Below, in pieces: positions 18,536 to 27,019 of a stretch of 42,249 nucleotides of DNA (its first letter is position 1; every line of letters begins with the position of its first letter). The DNA comes from Candidatus Thermoflexus sinensis (lineage in GTDB: Bacteria > Chloroflexota > Anaerolineae > Thermoflexales > Thermoflexaceae): NCBI GenBank assembly GCA_016842045.1, contig JAEVEY010000157.1:1-42249 (forward strand), read 5' to 3'. The notes beneath the pieces were generated by a model, which worked only from the letters and a program-made list of their open reading frames with translations, searched no databases and was not told the origin of the DNA. The position numbers were made by a program, and so were the translations under genes.

Positions 18536-18639
18536 GATTTAGGGGGCGAGCCGGGCGCCGAAGGCGCCCGGCTCGCCCCCTAAATCTCTTTTATCCCCCC
18601 TCCCCACGGCCCTTTGGGCCGTGGGGAGGGGGGATAAAA
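18536..18639. repeat. Pair of perfect 24-bp hairpins after the peptide transporter
   Basis: Hairpin 1 (18536-18586) has 24-bp perfect arms beginning GATTTAGGGGGCGAG and a GAA loop flanked by GGCGCC/GGCGCC. Hairpin 2 (18589-18639) has 24-bp perfect arms beginning TTTTATCCCCCC and a TTT loop. The same two-hairpin order is found in MITE-like elements A1 and A2 with different arm sequences. Recognisable family-A ends are missing here. It could end transcription in both directions. The rest of the 319-bp gap 18469-18787 shows nothing I recognise. Confidence 0.75.
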
Positions 18640-18787
18640 GGGGGCGGGGCCATTGACCCACACCCTCTCGTATCCTCAAAGCAAATCTGGACGAAGCACT
18701 AGGGATAAGGGGATGGAGCAGACACCGATATCCACCAGGTGAAGCGGTCTCCTTCCCGGTCAGGCGAGATGGCTCCTGGGTTCGCTT

Positions 18788-19492
18788 CTATGGAGACTCG
18801 GGGACGCGAAACTCCAGCACTGGATTGCCCTCTGAATCCTCTAAAATGCCCCGTTCGCCAGGCCGCCACACGGCTTCAGTGCGACCCCAATAAAGATCTG
18901 TTACGGTGTTTGCTCCCTCGCGTGTATGCACGGTCACAGAGCTCCCGGCCCATAGCGTCAGCGCCGGGAATGTAAATGAATTCCCTGCCTCATCCCGAAT
19001 CCGCCATCCCGCCAGGCTGATGGTTGCTCCTCTGTTCACCAGCACCAGCGCCTCCACGGCCAGATCCCCAGGGCCTTTCACTTCGAGAACCTGCAGGTTG
19101 ATCTCTACCGGCATGGAGGAAGGCGGGGAGGAGATCGTGGGGGTTAGAGGGATCGGCAGAGGAGCAGGACCACCAGCGGGGATCCATAACACCTGCCCGG
19201 GATAGATGGTGGTTTCAGGGCTTAAATGGTTGGCCTGAAGCAGAGCATCCAGGGAAACCTCGAAGCGGGCAGCGATCGACGAAAGCGTATCCCCTGGCTG
19301 TATGGTGTAGGTGAAGGGCCGACGGGGAGTCGGCGTGGGTGCCGGAGTGGATGTGGGATGCGGCGTGGGCAGAGGAGGAAGCGGTCGAATCCGATCCAAT
19401 GCCCACATCGCCAGGAACAACGCGCCACAGGCGGCCAGCGCGTTCAATCCCATCCCCCAGAGCCAGCTTCTGGAAGTCCTAGTATTGCGCAT
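18788..19492 (-). CDS. LysM and lamin-tail domain protein, membrane-anchored
   Basis: A 234-aa protein with an N-terminal membrane helix (about residues 11-33), a Pro/Thr linker (about 37-57), a LysM peptidoglycan/chitin-binding domain (about 60-105: YTIQPGDTLSSIAARFEVS ... NHL ... IYPGQVLWIP), a second Pro/Ser linker and a C-terminal lamin-tail-like domain (about 135-230: LVNRGATISLAGWRIRDEAG and SFTFP). It should be anchored in the membrane with both domains outside. The start is the ATG at 19492, five bases after GGAG; a GTG six bases earlier is possible. LysM plus lamin-tail pairs are frequent in Chloroflexota envelope proteins; the exact role is unknown. It is divergent from ftsY. Confidence 0.85.
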   Translation of the reverse strand: MRNTRTSRSWLWGMGLNALAACGALFLAMWALDRIRPLPPLPTPHPTSTPAPTPTPRRPFTYTIQPGDTLSSIAARFEVSLDALLQANHLSPETTIYPGQVLWIPAGGPAPLPIPLTPTISSPPSSMPVEINLQVLEVKGPGDLAVEALVLVNRGATISLAGWRIRDEAGNSFTFPALTLWAGSSVTVHTREGANTVTDLYWGRTEAVWRPGERGILEDSEGNPVLEFRVPESP

Positions 19493-19589
19493 GTTCACTC
19501 CGATCTCTCTATATCGCTTCCAGGGATTTGGGGCTGGTGAGTTACCTCTATTTTACGTAGTTGGATGGTCTCTCTCCTAATACCGATTA

Positions 19590-19709
19590 TGTTTGTTTCG
19601 GTCACTGCGGTTGGACACCAGCCAGGGAAAAGAAATATTGTTTTTGTGGCGGCTTCGCCGCTGCCACAAAAATATCGGCGCGGGTTTCCATCACGGACTC
19701 AAACAAACA
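19590..19709. repeat. Candidate MITE-like element D with central hairpin
   Basis: Ends TGTTTGTTTCGGTC (19590-19603) and GACTCAAACAAACA (19696-19709) are inverted copies, 12 of 14 paired. Near the centre a strong hairpin (19641-19672) has arms TTTTTGTGGCGGC / CCGCTGCCACAAAAA and a TTCG tip, which could terminate transcription on either strand. No clear target duplication was found. The rest of the 468-bp gap 19493-19960 includes a lone TATAAT (19906-19911) that may serve ftsY. Confidence 0.45.
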
Positions 19710-19960
19710 CAATTGGATAGGGGTTGCGGAAAGTGCGTCGGTGTCTCACGGTGTCCTGGGCCTGGGCGTACTCGGTTGGGGGCTGGGTTGGAGGCCCTGG
19801 CCCAGCTCCCAAAATGATTTTTCTCCTGCTCACGGGTCTCAGGCCGGGTCCGGGGGAGGAGGCCATTTCGTCCAGACAGGAGCCAGCAGCGTGAGTCTTA
19901 GGGTTTATAATTCATACAGCGATGCATTCACGATCCTCCGCTGTGGAGTGAAAACGATTT

Positions 19961-20896
19961 ATGCGCAAGGTGCTTCAATCGTTGCGGGATGGCCTGGCGC
20001 GGACGCGCCAGGCCGCCTTCGGTCGGATCGCCCAGTTATTGGGGGCGACGGAAATCACGGAGGCCCTGTGGGAGGATCTGGAGGCGGCCCTGATCCAGGC
20101 TGACGTCGGGGTTCGGGTCACAATGGAGCTTATAGAACGCCTGCGGGAGCGGGTTCGACGGGAGGGGATCACCCGGGCGGATTCCTTACGGGTGTTGCTG
20201 AAGCAGGAGCTGCGGGCGATCCTGGGGGATCCTCCGCCGCTGAACCTGGGCCGAAGGCCCCTGGAGGTGGTCCTGGTGGTGGGTGTGAACGGTTCGGGGA
20301 AGACCACTACGGTTGCCAAGCTGGCCTATCAATTCCAGCAGCAGGGTCGACGGGTGTTGCTGGCGGCAGCGGATACCTTCCGGGCTGCAGCGGGGGAGCA
20401 GCTGGAGATCTGGGCGGAACGGGCCGGGGTGCCCTGCATCAGCGGTCAGCCGGGAGCGGATCCGGGGGCTGTGCTCTTTGATACCTTACAGGCTGCCCGC
20501 GCCCGAGGCTATGACCTCGTCCTTGCGGACACAGCTGGCCGGCTTCACACCAAATACAATCTGATGCAGGAGCTTAAGAAAGTCCGGAACGTCGCTGCGA
20601 AGGTGATTCCGGACGCCCCTCATGAAGTCTGGCTGGTGCTGGACGCAACCACGGGTCAGAACGCCCTCCCGCAGGCCCGGGAATTTCATCAGGCAGTGGG
20701 CGTCACGGGCCTGATCCTCACCAAGCTGGACGGCACAGCCAAGGGCGGGGCGATTTTCGCCATCGCCCGGGAGCTGGGCCTGCCGGTGCGATTCATAGGG
20801 GTCGGGGAAGGACTGGAAGATCTGTTGCCGTTTGATGCGGATACCTTTGTGGAGGGATTATTTGAAAATGCGCCGGGGGCGTCGCCCGGAGCATGA
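19961..20896 (+). CDS. ftsY: Signal recognition particle receptor FtsY
   Basis: A 311-aa SRP GTPase that docks SRP-ribosome complexes at the membrane for co-translational insertion. The N-terminal four-helix domain (about 1-85) is followed by the NG GTPase domain: G1 loop [13 protein letters not shown] from about residue 108, the insertion-box [12 protein letters not shown]3 [17 protein letters not shown]4 [10 protein letters not shown] and the closing [13 protein letters not shown]. It lacks the long acidic A domain of the E. coli protein, as is usual outside enterobacteria. TGTGGAG lies upstream of the ATG. It precedes prfB by 105 bp. Confidence 0.96.
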   Translation: MRKVLQSLRDGLARTRQAAFGRIAQLLGATEITEALWEDLEAALIQADVGVRVTMELIERLRERVRREGITRADSLRVLLKQELRAILGDPPPLNLGRRPLEVVLVVGVNGSGKTTTVAKLAYQFQQQGRRVLLAAADTFRAAAGEQLEIWAERAGVPCISGQPGADPGAVLFDTLQAARARGYDLVLADTAGRLHTKYNLMQELKKVRNVAAKVIPDAPHEVWLVLDATTGQNALPQAREFHQAVGVTGLILTKLDGTAKGGAIFAIARELGLPVRFIGVGEGLEDLLPFDADTFVEGLFENAPGASPGA

Positions 20897-21001
20897 GATC
20901 TCTAACATATAACATTCTCATGCTGGATTTAATCCCAGGGAACCGGTTGGTGCATCTATACTGGGAAGATGTGCAGGTAAATAAAAATCGAGGGAGGAAC
21001 C

Positions 21002-22109
21002 ATGAGCGAGCTTCAGGAACGGCTGGAAGCATTGGCGCTGACCCTGGAAGATCTTCTGGACCGTCTTTGACATCCCGAAGAAACAGGCGGAGATCCAGAA
21101 GCTGGAAGAAGAGGCCGCGCGGCCGGACCTCTGGGATCAGCCGGCGCGGGCTCAGGAGATCCTGAAGCGGCTGGGCCGGTTGAAGGAGGAGGTGGAGAGC
21201 TGGCTCCGCCTGCGCCATCGGATCCAGGAAGCCCGTGAGCTGCTGGATCTGACAGAGGCGGAGGGAGACGAAGCTCTGAGGGCAGATCTGGAGCGCGAGA
21301 TCAGCGCCCTGGAGGAGGAGGTTCGACGTCATCAATTCGAGGTCTGGATGTCCGGCCCCTACGATCGTAACGATGCGATCCTGGCCATCCATGCCGGGGC
21401 GGGCGGGACCGACGCGCAGGATTGGGCGGAGATGCTGTTGCGCATGTATATCCGCTGGGCCGAACGCCGCGGGTGGGAGGCCGAGCTGCTGGATAAGGTA
21501 GACGGCGAGGAGGCGGGCATCAAGAGCGCCACGGTTCTGGTGAAGGGCCCTTACGCCTACGGTTATCTGAAGGCCGAAAAAGGAGTCCACCGGCTGGTCC
21601 GCATTTCCCCCTTCGATGCGGCACACCGCCGGCATACTTCCTTCGCCCTGGTGGAGGTGTGGCCGGACATCGGGGAGAGCCCGGAGATCGTGATCCGTCC
21701 GGAGGACATCATCATTGAGACCTTCCGGGCTTCCACCGCGGGCGGTCAGCATATGCAGAAGAATGAGACCGCGGTCCGCATCCGTCATATCCCGACCGGG
21801 ATCGTGGTCTCATGCCAGAACGAGCGCAGCCAGACCCAGAACAAAGAGACCGCATTGAAGATCCTGAAGGCCCGTCTGGCGGAGCTGGAGGAGCAGAAAC
21901 GACGGGCGGAGATCGCGGCCCTGAAGGGAGAGCACGTGAGCGCCGAGTGGGGGAATCAAATCCGTTCCTATGTCCTTCACCCCTATCAGCTGGTGAAGGA
22001 TCACCGCACGGACTACGAGACCAGCCAGGTTGAACGGGTGCTGGATGGGGAGCTAGATGCGTTCATGGAGGCCTATCTCCGGCAGGCAGTTGCGACCCCT
22101 CGCTCTTGA
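21002..22109 (+). CDS. prfB: Peptide chain release factor 2, expressed by programmed +1 frameshift
   Basis: A release factor for UGA and UAA stop codons. The ATG at 21002 (GGGAGGAACC upstream) opens a 22-codon frame that ends at an in-frame TGA (21068-21070) inside CTTTGAC, the classic RF2 autoregulatory site. A +1 shift after CTT continues at GAC (21069) for another 346 codons, giving about 368 aa, close to the 365 of E. coli RF2. The stop-codon recognition tripeptide SPF is in RISPFDAAHRRHTSFA and the catalytic GGQ in STAGGQHMQKNETAVR. When RF2 is scarce the ribosome pauses at TGA and shifts, so RF2 limits its own synthesis. The usual strong Shine-Dalgarno-like stimulator just before the site is only weakly present (TGGA). 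Confidence 0.95.
21065..21071 (+). promoter_or_regulatory. RF2 programmed frameshift site CTTTGAC
   Basis: CTT in the P site and TGA in the A site, followed by C, the poor-termination context used by most bacterial prfB genes. Reading jumps from CTT to GAC. The two frames match RF2 on both sides of the site, so it is not a sequencing error. Confidence 0.93.
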
Positions 22110-22142
22110 AGCTCACGTGCTCCACGCATCGTTCGCGTTTGA

Positions 22143-22179
22143 GGGATGGGGTGGACAGCGAAGCGGTCCACCCCATCCC
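22143..22179. repeat. GAA-loop hairpin between prfB and the HTH gene
   Basis: 17-bp arms beginning GGGATGGGGTGGAC with one internal mismatch, around a GAA loop. It lies 33 bp after the prfB stop and is a solo member of the dispersed GAA-loop family. It may work as a terminator-like or mRNA-stabilising stem. Confidence 0.65.
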
Positions 22180-22214
22180 CGCGATTGCCGGAGGCTGGTT
22201 GGGAGAGGCTGCCT

Positions 22215-22862
22215 ATGAAAAAGCGAAGGAAAAATGCTTCGGGAGAGTGGCTTTCCCTCAAGGCGGCGGCCGCGATGCTGGGGGTACATCCGGCAACCCT
22301 TCGGGCCTGGGCGGACGCGGGGCGGATTCCCTCTCGCCGTACGGCTGGGGGGCATCGGCGGTTTGCCCGTCAGGATCTGGAGGCATGGCTGCAGGCCCAC
22401 GGAGCGGAGCCCGGGGTGCAGATGCTGATCGCGTATACCCTGGGCCAGCTCCGCCTTGAGCTCGCCCGAGGGGCAGGTCCGCAGGCCCCCTGGTTTGAAC
22501 GGATGCGGGGGGAGATCGCGCAGGCTTTCCAGGCCACCTGTTATCAGTTGCTGGAGGAGCTTCAGGCCTACATCCGGGATCCCGATCCCCAGCGCCCTCG
22601 GCGCATCGGCGCGCGCTATACGGAGCAGGCCATCGCGGCAGGACTGGAGCTGGGGGATCTGTTGCGGGCCTTTCTGCATTTCGGAGGATACCTGTTGGAG
22701 AGTGTGTTCCGGATGGTGGAGATGGGCGGCTCGCCGGAACGCTGGCACGAGGTCTATCGGGCAATTATGGCTTTTTACAACGAAACGTTACTGGCTATGG
22801 TCGAGCGCTACCTGGAACAGGCACCATGGGCAAGGGCTACTGCAGGCTTCCCAACGGGTTGA
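22215..22862 (+). CDS. MerR-like HTH protein with a C-terminal helical (RsbRD-like) domain
   Basis: A 215-aa putative transcription regulator. Residues about 10-60 form a MerR/excisionase-type winged helix: WLSLKAAAAMLGVHPATLRAW followed by AGRIPSRRTAGGHRRFARQDLEAWL. The remainder (about 70-205) is all-helical, with a GLELGDLLRAFLHFGGYLLE segment resembling the N-terminal domain of RsbR-type or PucR-like sensors. ATG at 22215 is chosen with GGGAGAGG upstream. Its 3' end overlaps the sortase gene by 37 bp, so it may control or be co-expressed with it. Ligand and targets are unknown. Confidence 0.8.
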   Translation: MKKRRKNASGEWLSLKAAAAMLGVHPATLRAWADAGRIPSRRTAGGHRRFARQDLEAWLQAHGAEPGVQMLIAYTLGQLRLELARGAGPQAPWFERMRGEIAQAFQATCYQLLEELQAYIRDPDPQRPRRIGARYTEQAIAAGLELGDLLRAFLHFGGYLLESVFRMVEMGGSPERWHEVYRAIMAFYNETLLAMVERYLEQAPWARATAGFPTG

Positions 22863-23536
22863 GCTGGATCCTGCTGGGGGCTGGTCTGGCGGCCTGGGTA
22901 GGGGGCATGGGGCTCGCATGGCGCGCGCTGGCTGCCTATGTGGTCCCCATGGAACCTTCCCGGGAATCCGTGCCTTCCTATACACCGGAGACGATCCCCT
23001 CGCCCCCTGCTCCTCTGGAAACGCCTCAACCCGTATCGGTCATGCGACTTCCGCCCTTGCCGACTGCAACGCCAGAGGCGGAGCCTCCCCATCGCCTATC
23101 GATCCCGGCGATCCGGCTGGATGCTCCTGTGGTCCCTGCGGGACTGACGACGGTGCGGGAGGGAGGACAGGAATGGATCACCTGGAAGCCGCCCGATGAT
23201 TTTGCCGCCGGTTGGCTGACCACCTCGGCCTATCCCGGCCAGCCGGGCAATGTGGTTCTTATCGGCCACCACAACATCTATGGGAAAGTGTTTGCGAACC
23301 TTTATCGCCTGCGCCCGGGAGATCGGATATATCTGGAAACCCGTCGGCAGGTCTATGTCTACCGGGTAGAGGCGACCCATATCCTGCCGGAGAAGGGACA
23401 GCCTCTGGAGGTCCGACAGCGCAATCTGCAATGGGTTCTACCCACGCCGGATGAGCGGCTAACCCTGGTCACATGCTGGCCCGCATATACCAACACCCAT
23501 CGCCTGATTGTGGTGGCACGGCCGGTAAAGCAATGA
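22826..23536 (+). CDS. Sortase (class D/E-like) transpeptidase
   Basis: A 236-aa membrane-anchored cysteine transpeptidase that cuts LPxTG-type signals and joins the protein to an acceptor outside the cell. An N-terminal membrane helix (about 12-38) and a Pro-rich linker (about 45-85) lead to the sortase barrel. Catalytic residues are visible: His148 in VLIGHHNIYG, Cys217 in TLVTCWP and Arg226 in THRLIVV. It overlaps the end of the HTH gene. The ribosome site is weak, suggesting translational coupling. A small protein with an LPQTG signal is encoded at 37175-37642, the only obvious substrate in the window. Class is inferred from length and motif only. Confidence 0.92.
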   Translation: MGKGYCRLPNGLSWILLGAGLAAWVGGMGLAWRALAAYVVPMEPSRESVPSYTPETIPSPPAPLETPQPVSVMRLPPLPTATPEAEPPHRLSIPAIRLDAPVVPAGLTTVREGGQEWITWKPPDDFAAGWLTTSAYPGQPGNVVLIGHHNIYGKVFANLYRLRPGDRIYLETRRQVYVYRVEATHILPEKGQPLEVRQRNLQWVLPTPDERLTLVTCWPAYTNTHRLIVVARPVKQ

Positions 23537-23567
23537 ACCCTGATCCACCCGGGTAGGAGGGAGGAAG

Positions 23568-24071
23568 ATGTCTCTTCTGGATTGGACGCCTGTGCGACGG
23601 ATCCGGCGCAACCATGCGCTGGAGCATGCGACGATTCATCTGCTAAGCCAGCGATTTCCTGGTCGGCCGATGGCCGGTCGTTCCACGCCTTTCGGGTTTT
23701 ACATTTATGGAAATGTGCCGCTGGAGGCGGTGGCGACAGCATCCCAGGAGGCCCTGGAACGGTTGCGGCGCGGGGAGCATCACTGGGCCATCCATCCGGG
23801 ATGCGGCACGAACTACGTGGCTTCCGGCACCACCGCGGGCCTGGCCGCCTTTCTGACCCTGGGATTGGTTCCCTACCGTCGCCGGCGGGATGTGTTGCCG
23901 CTGGTGATCCTGGCGACGGTTCTGGCCCTCATCGCGGCTCAGCCCCTGGGCCCATGGCTGCAGACTCATCTCACCACCCGGGCGGATCCGGGAGATCTGG
24001 AGATCATAGGGGTGCGAGCGCTTCCGGGCGGGTGGGTCCATGGATATTTTGTGGAAACCCGCGGAGGATGA
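23568..24071 (+). CDS. DUF6391 family membrane protein
   Basis: A 167-aa protein of the type annotated DUF6391, recognised by RNHALEHATIHLLSQR (about residues 14-29) and HPGCGTNYVASG (about 83-94). The repeated conserved His and Cys residues suggest a metal or redox site, though no function is established. Two hydrophobic segments follow (about 93-110 and 117-137). AGGAGGGAGGAAG precedes the start. It is 31 bp after the sortase gene and likely in the same transcript. Element A1 is inserted eight bases beyond its stop codon. Confidence 0.75.
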   Translation: MSLLDWTPVRRIRRNHALEHATIHLLSQRFPGRPMAGRSTPFGFYIYGNVPLEAVATASQEALERLRRGEHHWAIHPGCGTNYVASGTTAGLAAFLTLGLVPYRRRRDVLPLVILATVLALIAAQPLGPWLQTHLTTRADPGDLEIIGVRALPGGWVHGYFVETRGG

Positions 24072-24079
24072 ATCTTTGG

Positions 24080-24260
24080 TAGGAGTTACGCAGTTGGTTT
24101 TCTCCTGGGGGTTTTGGGGGGAGTCGCGCGCCGAAGGCGCGCGACTCCCCCCAAAATATATTTCCCCCTCCCCACGGCCCACAGGGCCGTGGGGAGGGGG
24201 GATCAAGGGGGGTGGGGCCATTCTACCTCTTCTCGCGAGCCCCGAACTGCGTAACTCCTA
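24080..24260. mobile_element. MITE-like element A1 (family A), 181 bp
   Basis: Perfect 16-bp terminal inverted repeats, TAGGAGTTACGCAGTT at the left and AACTGCGTAACTCCTA at the right. It is flanked by the direct repeat TTTGG (24075-24079 and 24261-24265). It holds two hairpins: 24112-24156 with 21-bp perfect arms and a GAA loop, and 24164-24200 with 17-bp perfect arms and an ACA loop. There is no open frame, so any movement would need a transposase from elsewhere. The gap 24072-24501 (430 bp) consists of A1 and the decayed copy A4. Confidence 0.85.
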
Positions 24261-24265
24261 TTTGG

Positions 24266-24440
24266 GATAACGATTCATCCCGAACCCATTCAGTTCGGAG
24301 CGCTTGCGAAGAGGTGGGAGGACCCCAAAGCCCCCCGCGGTTGGCCTTTTTGAGGCTGGGTCGGGCGCTGAAGGCACCCGACCCAGCCTGGAGAGGGGCT
24401 CCTTGACTCCCCTCCGCCAGAGGCAACTGCGTAAGTCCTG
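24266..24440. mobile_element. Degenerate family-A copy A4
   Basis: Only the right end CAACTGCGTAAGTCCTG (24424-24440) still resembles the family-A terminus; the left edge is unclear and is set at the end of A1. A hairpin at 24353-24389 has 17-bp arms beginning AGGCTGGGTCGGG with one mismatch and the family GAA loop. It is adjacent to A1, which may have landed beside or inside it. Confidence 0.5.
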
Positions 24441-24501
24441 TCCATATGGCGTAGCATGAGAATGGCGCAATCGTTATGGGATGACCTCGTGAGGCGCTCT
24501 C

Positions 24502-25470
24502 ATGGTGATCGTCCTGCATGGGGAAAACGAACTGGAAATTGAGGAGGCGCTGCTGGAGCTCCGGGAGTCCGTCGGGGACGCCGCCGCCCAATCGATGAAT
24601 GTCATGACCCTGGATGGGCGGCGGGTGACCCCCGCCGAATTACAGGCTGCGTGCGCGGCCATGCCGTTCCTGGCCGCCCGCCGTCTGATCGTAGTGGAGG
24701 GACTGTTCGCACGGGAGCGCCGTCGGGCCCGGGAGGAAACCGCTTTCCTGGAGGCGCTGTCCGCGGTCCCCCCCACGACCCTGCTCGTCCTGATCGAGCC
24801 CAGGACGCTCCCCGAAGACCACCCCCTGTTGCGCTGGATCGCGGACCATCCCAATTGGGGGGAGGCGCGGCACTTTCCACTTCCTTCTCCCCGGGCGTTG
24901 CCGGAGTGGGTGATGGCCCGGGCCCGACGCTATGGAGGAACGTTCACGCCGCAGGCTGCCTCTGCCCTGGCGGCTCTCCTCACCGATCCCCGTCTCCTGG
25001 ATCAGGAGATCCGGAAGCTGGTTACCTGGGCGGCCGGCCGGCCGGTGACGCCCCAGGATGTCGAGCGGCTGGTGCCCTACGCGGCGCCGATCAGCCTGTT
25101 CGAGCTGACGGAGGCGCTGGGCCGTCGGGATGTGCGCCGCGCTCTGGCGGCCCTGCACCGACTGCTGGCGGAAGGGGAACACCCCTTAGGTCTGTTCGGC
25201 ATGATCGTCCGTCAGTTCCGCCTGATGCTCCTGATGAAGGAGCAGCTGGAGAAGGGCCTCTCGCCCGCTGAGGCGGGGAACCTGCTGGGGCTTCATCCTT
25301 ATGCCGCCCGCAAAATCGCTGAGGCGGTGGTGGCGTTCTCCCTGCCACAACTGGAGGCTTTCTATCGGACCCTGGCGGAACTGGACGTGGCGATCAAGAC
25401 CGGTCAGATCCCTGACGTGGTGGCGCTGGAGACCTTCATTGTCTCCGTGGGCCGACGGGAGCTGGCTTAG
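24502..25470 (+). CDS. holA: DNA polymerase III subunit delta
   Basis: A 322-aa clamp-loader subunit that opens the sliding clamp. The family's opening V-x-x-L-H-G-E-N-E (residues 1-9, where the degenerate Walker-A region lies), the LDGRRVTPAEL and ACAAMPFLAARRLIVVEGL segments (about 38-70) and the late ISLFELTEALGRRDVRRAL and EHPLGLFGMIVRQFRLML segments (about 195-255) identify it. Length is typical (about 320-340). GTGAGG lies upstream of the ATG. The ATPase site is not functional in this subunit, as expected. Confidence 0.92.
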   Translation: MVIVLHGENELEIEEALLELRESVGDAAAQSMNVMTLDGRRVTPAELQAACAAMPFLAARRLIVVEGLFARERRRAREETAFLEALSAVPPTTLLVLIEPRTLPEDHPLLRWIADHPNWGEARHFPLPSPRALPEWVMARARRYGGTFTPQAASALAALLTDPRLLDQEIRKLVTWAAGRPVTPQDVERLVPYAAPISLFELTEALGRRDVRRALAALHRLLAEGEHPLGLFGMIVRQFRLMLLMKEQLEKGLSPAEAGNLLGLHPYAARKIAEAVVAFSLPQLEAFYRTLAELDVAIKTGQIPDVVALETFIVSVGRRELA

Positions 25471-25633
25471 CGCCCATCTGGATCCCCCGGATCCGCTAAA
25501 AGGGTTTATGGGGGCATGAGCCCGGCCTCCCACAAAACGGACTGGTTGCGGAATGGCCTTACTCCCCTTTTACCTCCTCTCGGGGGGCTTTGGGGTGGGG
25601 ATGGCCTTCACAAGCCCTCTCGGGGAAAGCGAG

Positions 25634-26821
25634 ATGCGGCCGAGCGTGATCCTCAAACCTCATGCTGAGCGCAAGCTTCGGAACTTCTATCCCTGGGCCT
25701 TTCACGACGATATCGCAGATATCCAGGGCGATCCGGAGCCGGGGGCGATCGTTCTGGTTCGGGATTCCTCCGGCGCTCTGGTTGGGCAGGCGTTTTATAA
25801 CCCTGGCGCCTCCATCCCTCTGCGGATGCTCAGCCGGGGTGAGGAGCGCATCGATGCCGGATGGCTCCGTCGACGCCTGATGGAGGCAGCGGCCCGCCGA
25901 CGGGAGATCCATGGAACCAATGCGGTGCGTCTGGTCCATGGAGAAGCGGATGGCCTTCCCGGCCTCATCGTGGACCGTTACAGCGAAGTGCTGGTGGTGC
26001 AGATCCGGAATCTGGGGATGGAGCGCTGGCGGGAAACCCTCGTCGAGGTCCTGCGGGAATTGTTTGCCCCCCGCGGGATCTATGAGCGCAGCGATGTGGA
26101 GGCCCGGGAAGATGAAGGGCTCGAACCCCGCGCAGGCCTCCTGTGGGGAGAGGTGCCGGATCCGGTAGAGGTTGTGGAAGATGGGCTGGTGTTTGAGACC
26201 AGCGTGGCGCGGGGGCAGAAGACCGGGTTTTACCTGGACCAGCGGGACAACCGGCGGCGATTGCGGGGGTGGGTGCGGCCGGGCGATCGAGTGCTGGATG
26301 TTTACGGTTATATCGGGCCCTTCGCGCTTCACGCAGCCGTGGCGGGAGCCACTGCCGTGGTGATCGATAAGGATCCCTGGGCGTTGGGACAGGTGGAGCG
26401 GAACGCCATCCGGAACGGCATGGCAGATCGCATCACAGTCCGTATGGGGGATGCCCTGGAGATGATGGAGGCGCTGCTCGCCGAGGGCCGGCGCTTCGAC
26501 TGGGTGGTGCTGGATCCTCCGGCGATGGTGAAGCGTCGGGTCGAGTGGGAGCGAGGGGTGCGACGGCGGTTTGTGGAGATGGCTCACCTGGCCTTGCGTC
26601 TGTTGAAGGATGGCGGGGGACTCTTTTTCTCGTCGTGCGCCTACGCGATCCGCCTGGAGGATCTCATCGAGGCCGCCCGCATGGCCGCCGCCGATGTCGG
26701 CTGCCGCCTGGTGGTGCGGGATGTGACCTATCAGCCCCCCGATCATCCCTGGATCCTTCAGATCCCGGAGACCCTATATCTCAAAACTCTGATCGTAGAG
26801 AAGCAATCGCCCAGCGATTAA
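25634..26821 (+). CDS. Class I SAM-dependent rRNA cytosine methyltransferase, RlmI-like
   Basis: A 395-aa methyltransferase of the RlmI/RlmK group, which makes m5C in 23S rRNA in E. coli. Domains in order: PUA RNA-binding domain (about 3-75: ILKPHAERKLRNFYPWAF), a central RlmI domain, and the Rossmann methyltransferase domain, with SAM motif DVYGYIGPFALHAA (about 224-237), VLDPPAM (about 292-298) and FSSCAYAI, whose cysteine would be the catalytic nucleophile. The ATG at 25634 (GGGGAAAG upstream) fits the family start; an in-frame ATG at 25553 adds 27 residues unlike the family. The specific target base is inferred by homology. Confidence 0.9.
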   Translation: MRPSVILKPHAERKLRNFYPWAFHDDIADIQGDPEPGAIVLVRDSSGALVGQAFYNPGASIPLRMLSRGEERIDAGWLRRRLMEAAARRREIHGTNAVRLVHGEADGLPGLIVDRYSEVLVVQIRNLGMERWRETLVEVLRELFAPRGIYERSDVEAREDEGLEPRAGLLWGEVPDPVEVVEDGLVFETSVARGQKTGFYLDQRDNRRRLRGWVRPGDRVLDVYGYIGPFALHAAVAGATAVVIDKDPWALGQVERNAIRNGMADRITVRMGDALEMMEALLAEGRRFDWVVLDPPAMVKRRVEWERGVRRRFVEMAHLALRLLKDGGGLFFSSCAYAIRLEDLIEAARMAAADVGCRLVVRDVTYQPPDHPWILQIPETLYLKTLIVEKQSPSD

Positions 26822-26882
26822 GGGATGGGGGTTAACTCAAATCCTCCGGAAAGGCCGAATCGGGTCCACTTAATTGGGTTTT

Positions 26883-27011
26883 GTTCGGTTGCAAACCGGG
26901 GGCTTCCGGGTTATGGGGCGGCCAGCGAAGCCGGCCGCCCCATAACCCGAACCCTATGGAAGGAGCAAACCCCGAACTTGAGCGGGCACCACCCGGATCG
27001 CAACGGAGCAG
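26883..27011. mobile_element. MITE-like element B3 (family B), 129 bp
   Basis: Inward-facing ends GTTCGGTTGCAAACCGGG and CCCGGATCGCAACGG (14 of 18 positions match when one is inverted), flanked by a perfect 9-bp duplication TTGGGTTTT (26874-26882 and 27012-27020). It contains a GAA-loop hairpin, 26908-26948, with 19-bp arms beginning GGGTTATGGGGCGGCC and one mismatch, then the family tail ending GGATCGCAAC. It fills most of the gap between the methyltransferase and the next membrane protein. Confidence 0.75.
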
Positions 27012-27019
27012 TTGGGTTT

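Noticed and set aside
21068-21070. TGA in prfB read as a real gene-breaking stop or sequencing error
   Set aside because: The CTTTGAC context is the known RF2 programmed frameshift, and both frames match RF2.
25559-26746. Minus-strand open frame (395 codons) opposite the methyltransferase
   Set aside because: Shadow of a gene with strong SAM-binding and PUA motifs; no ribosome site or family match.
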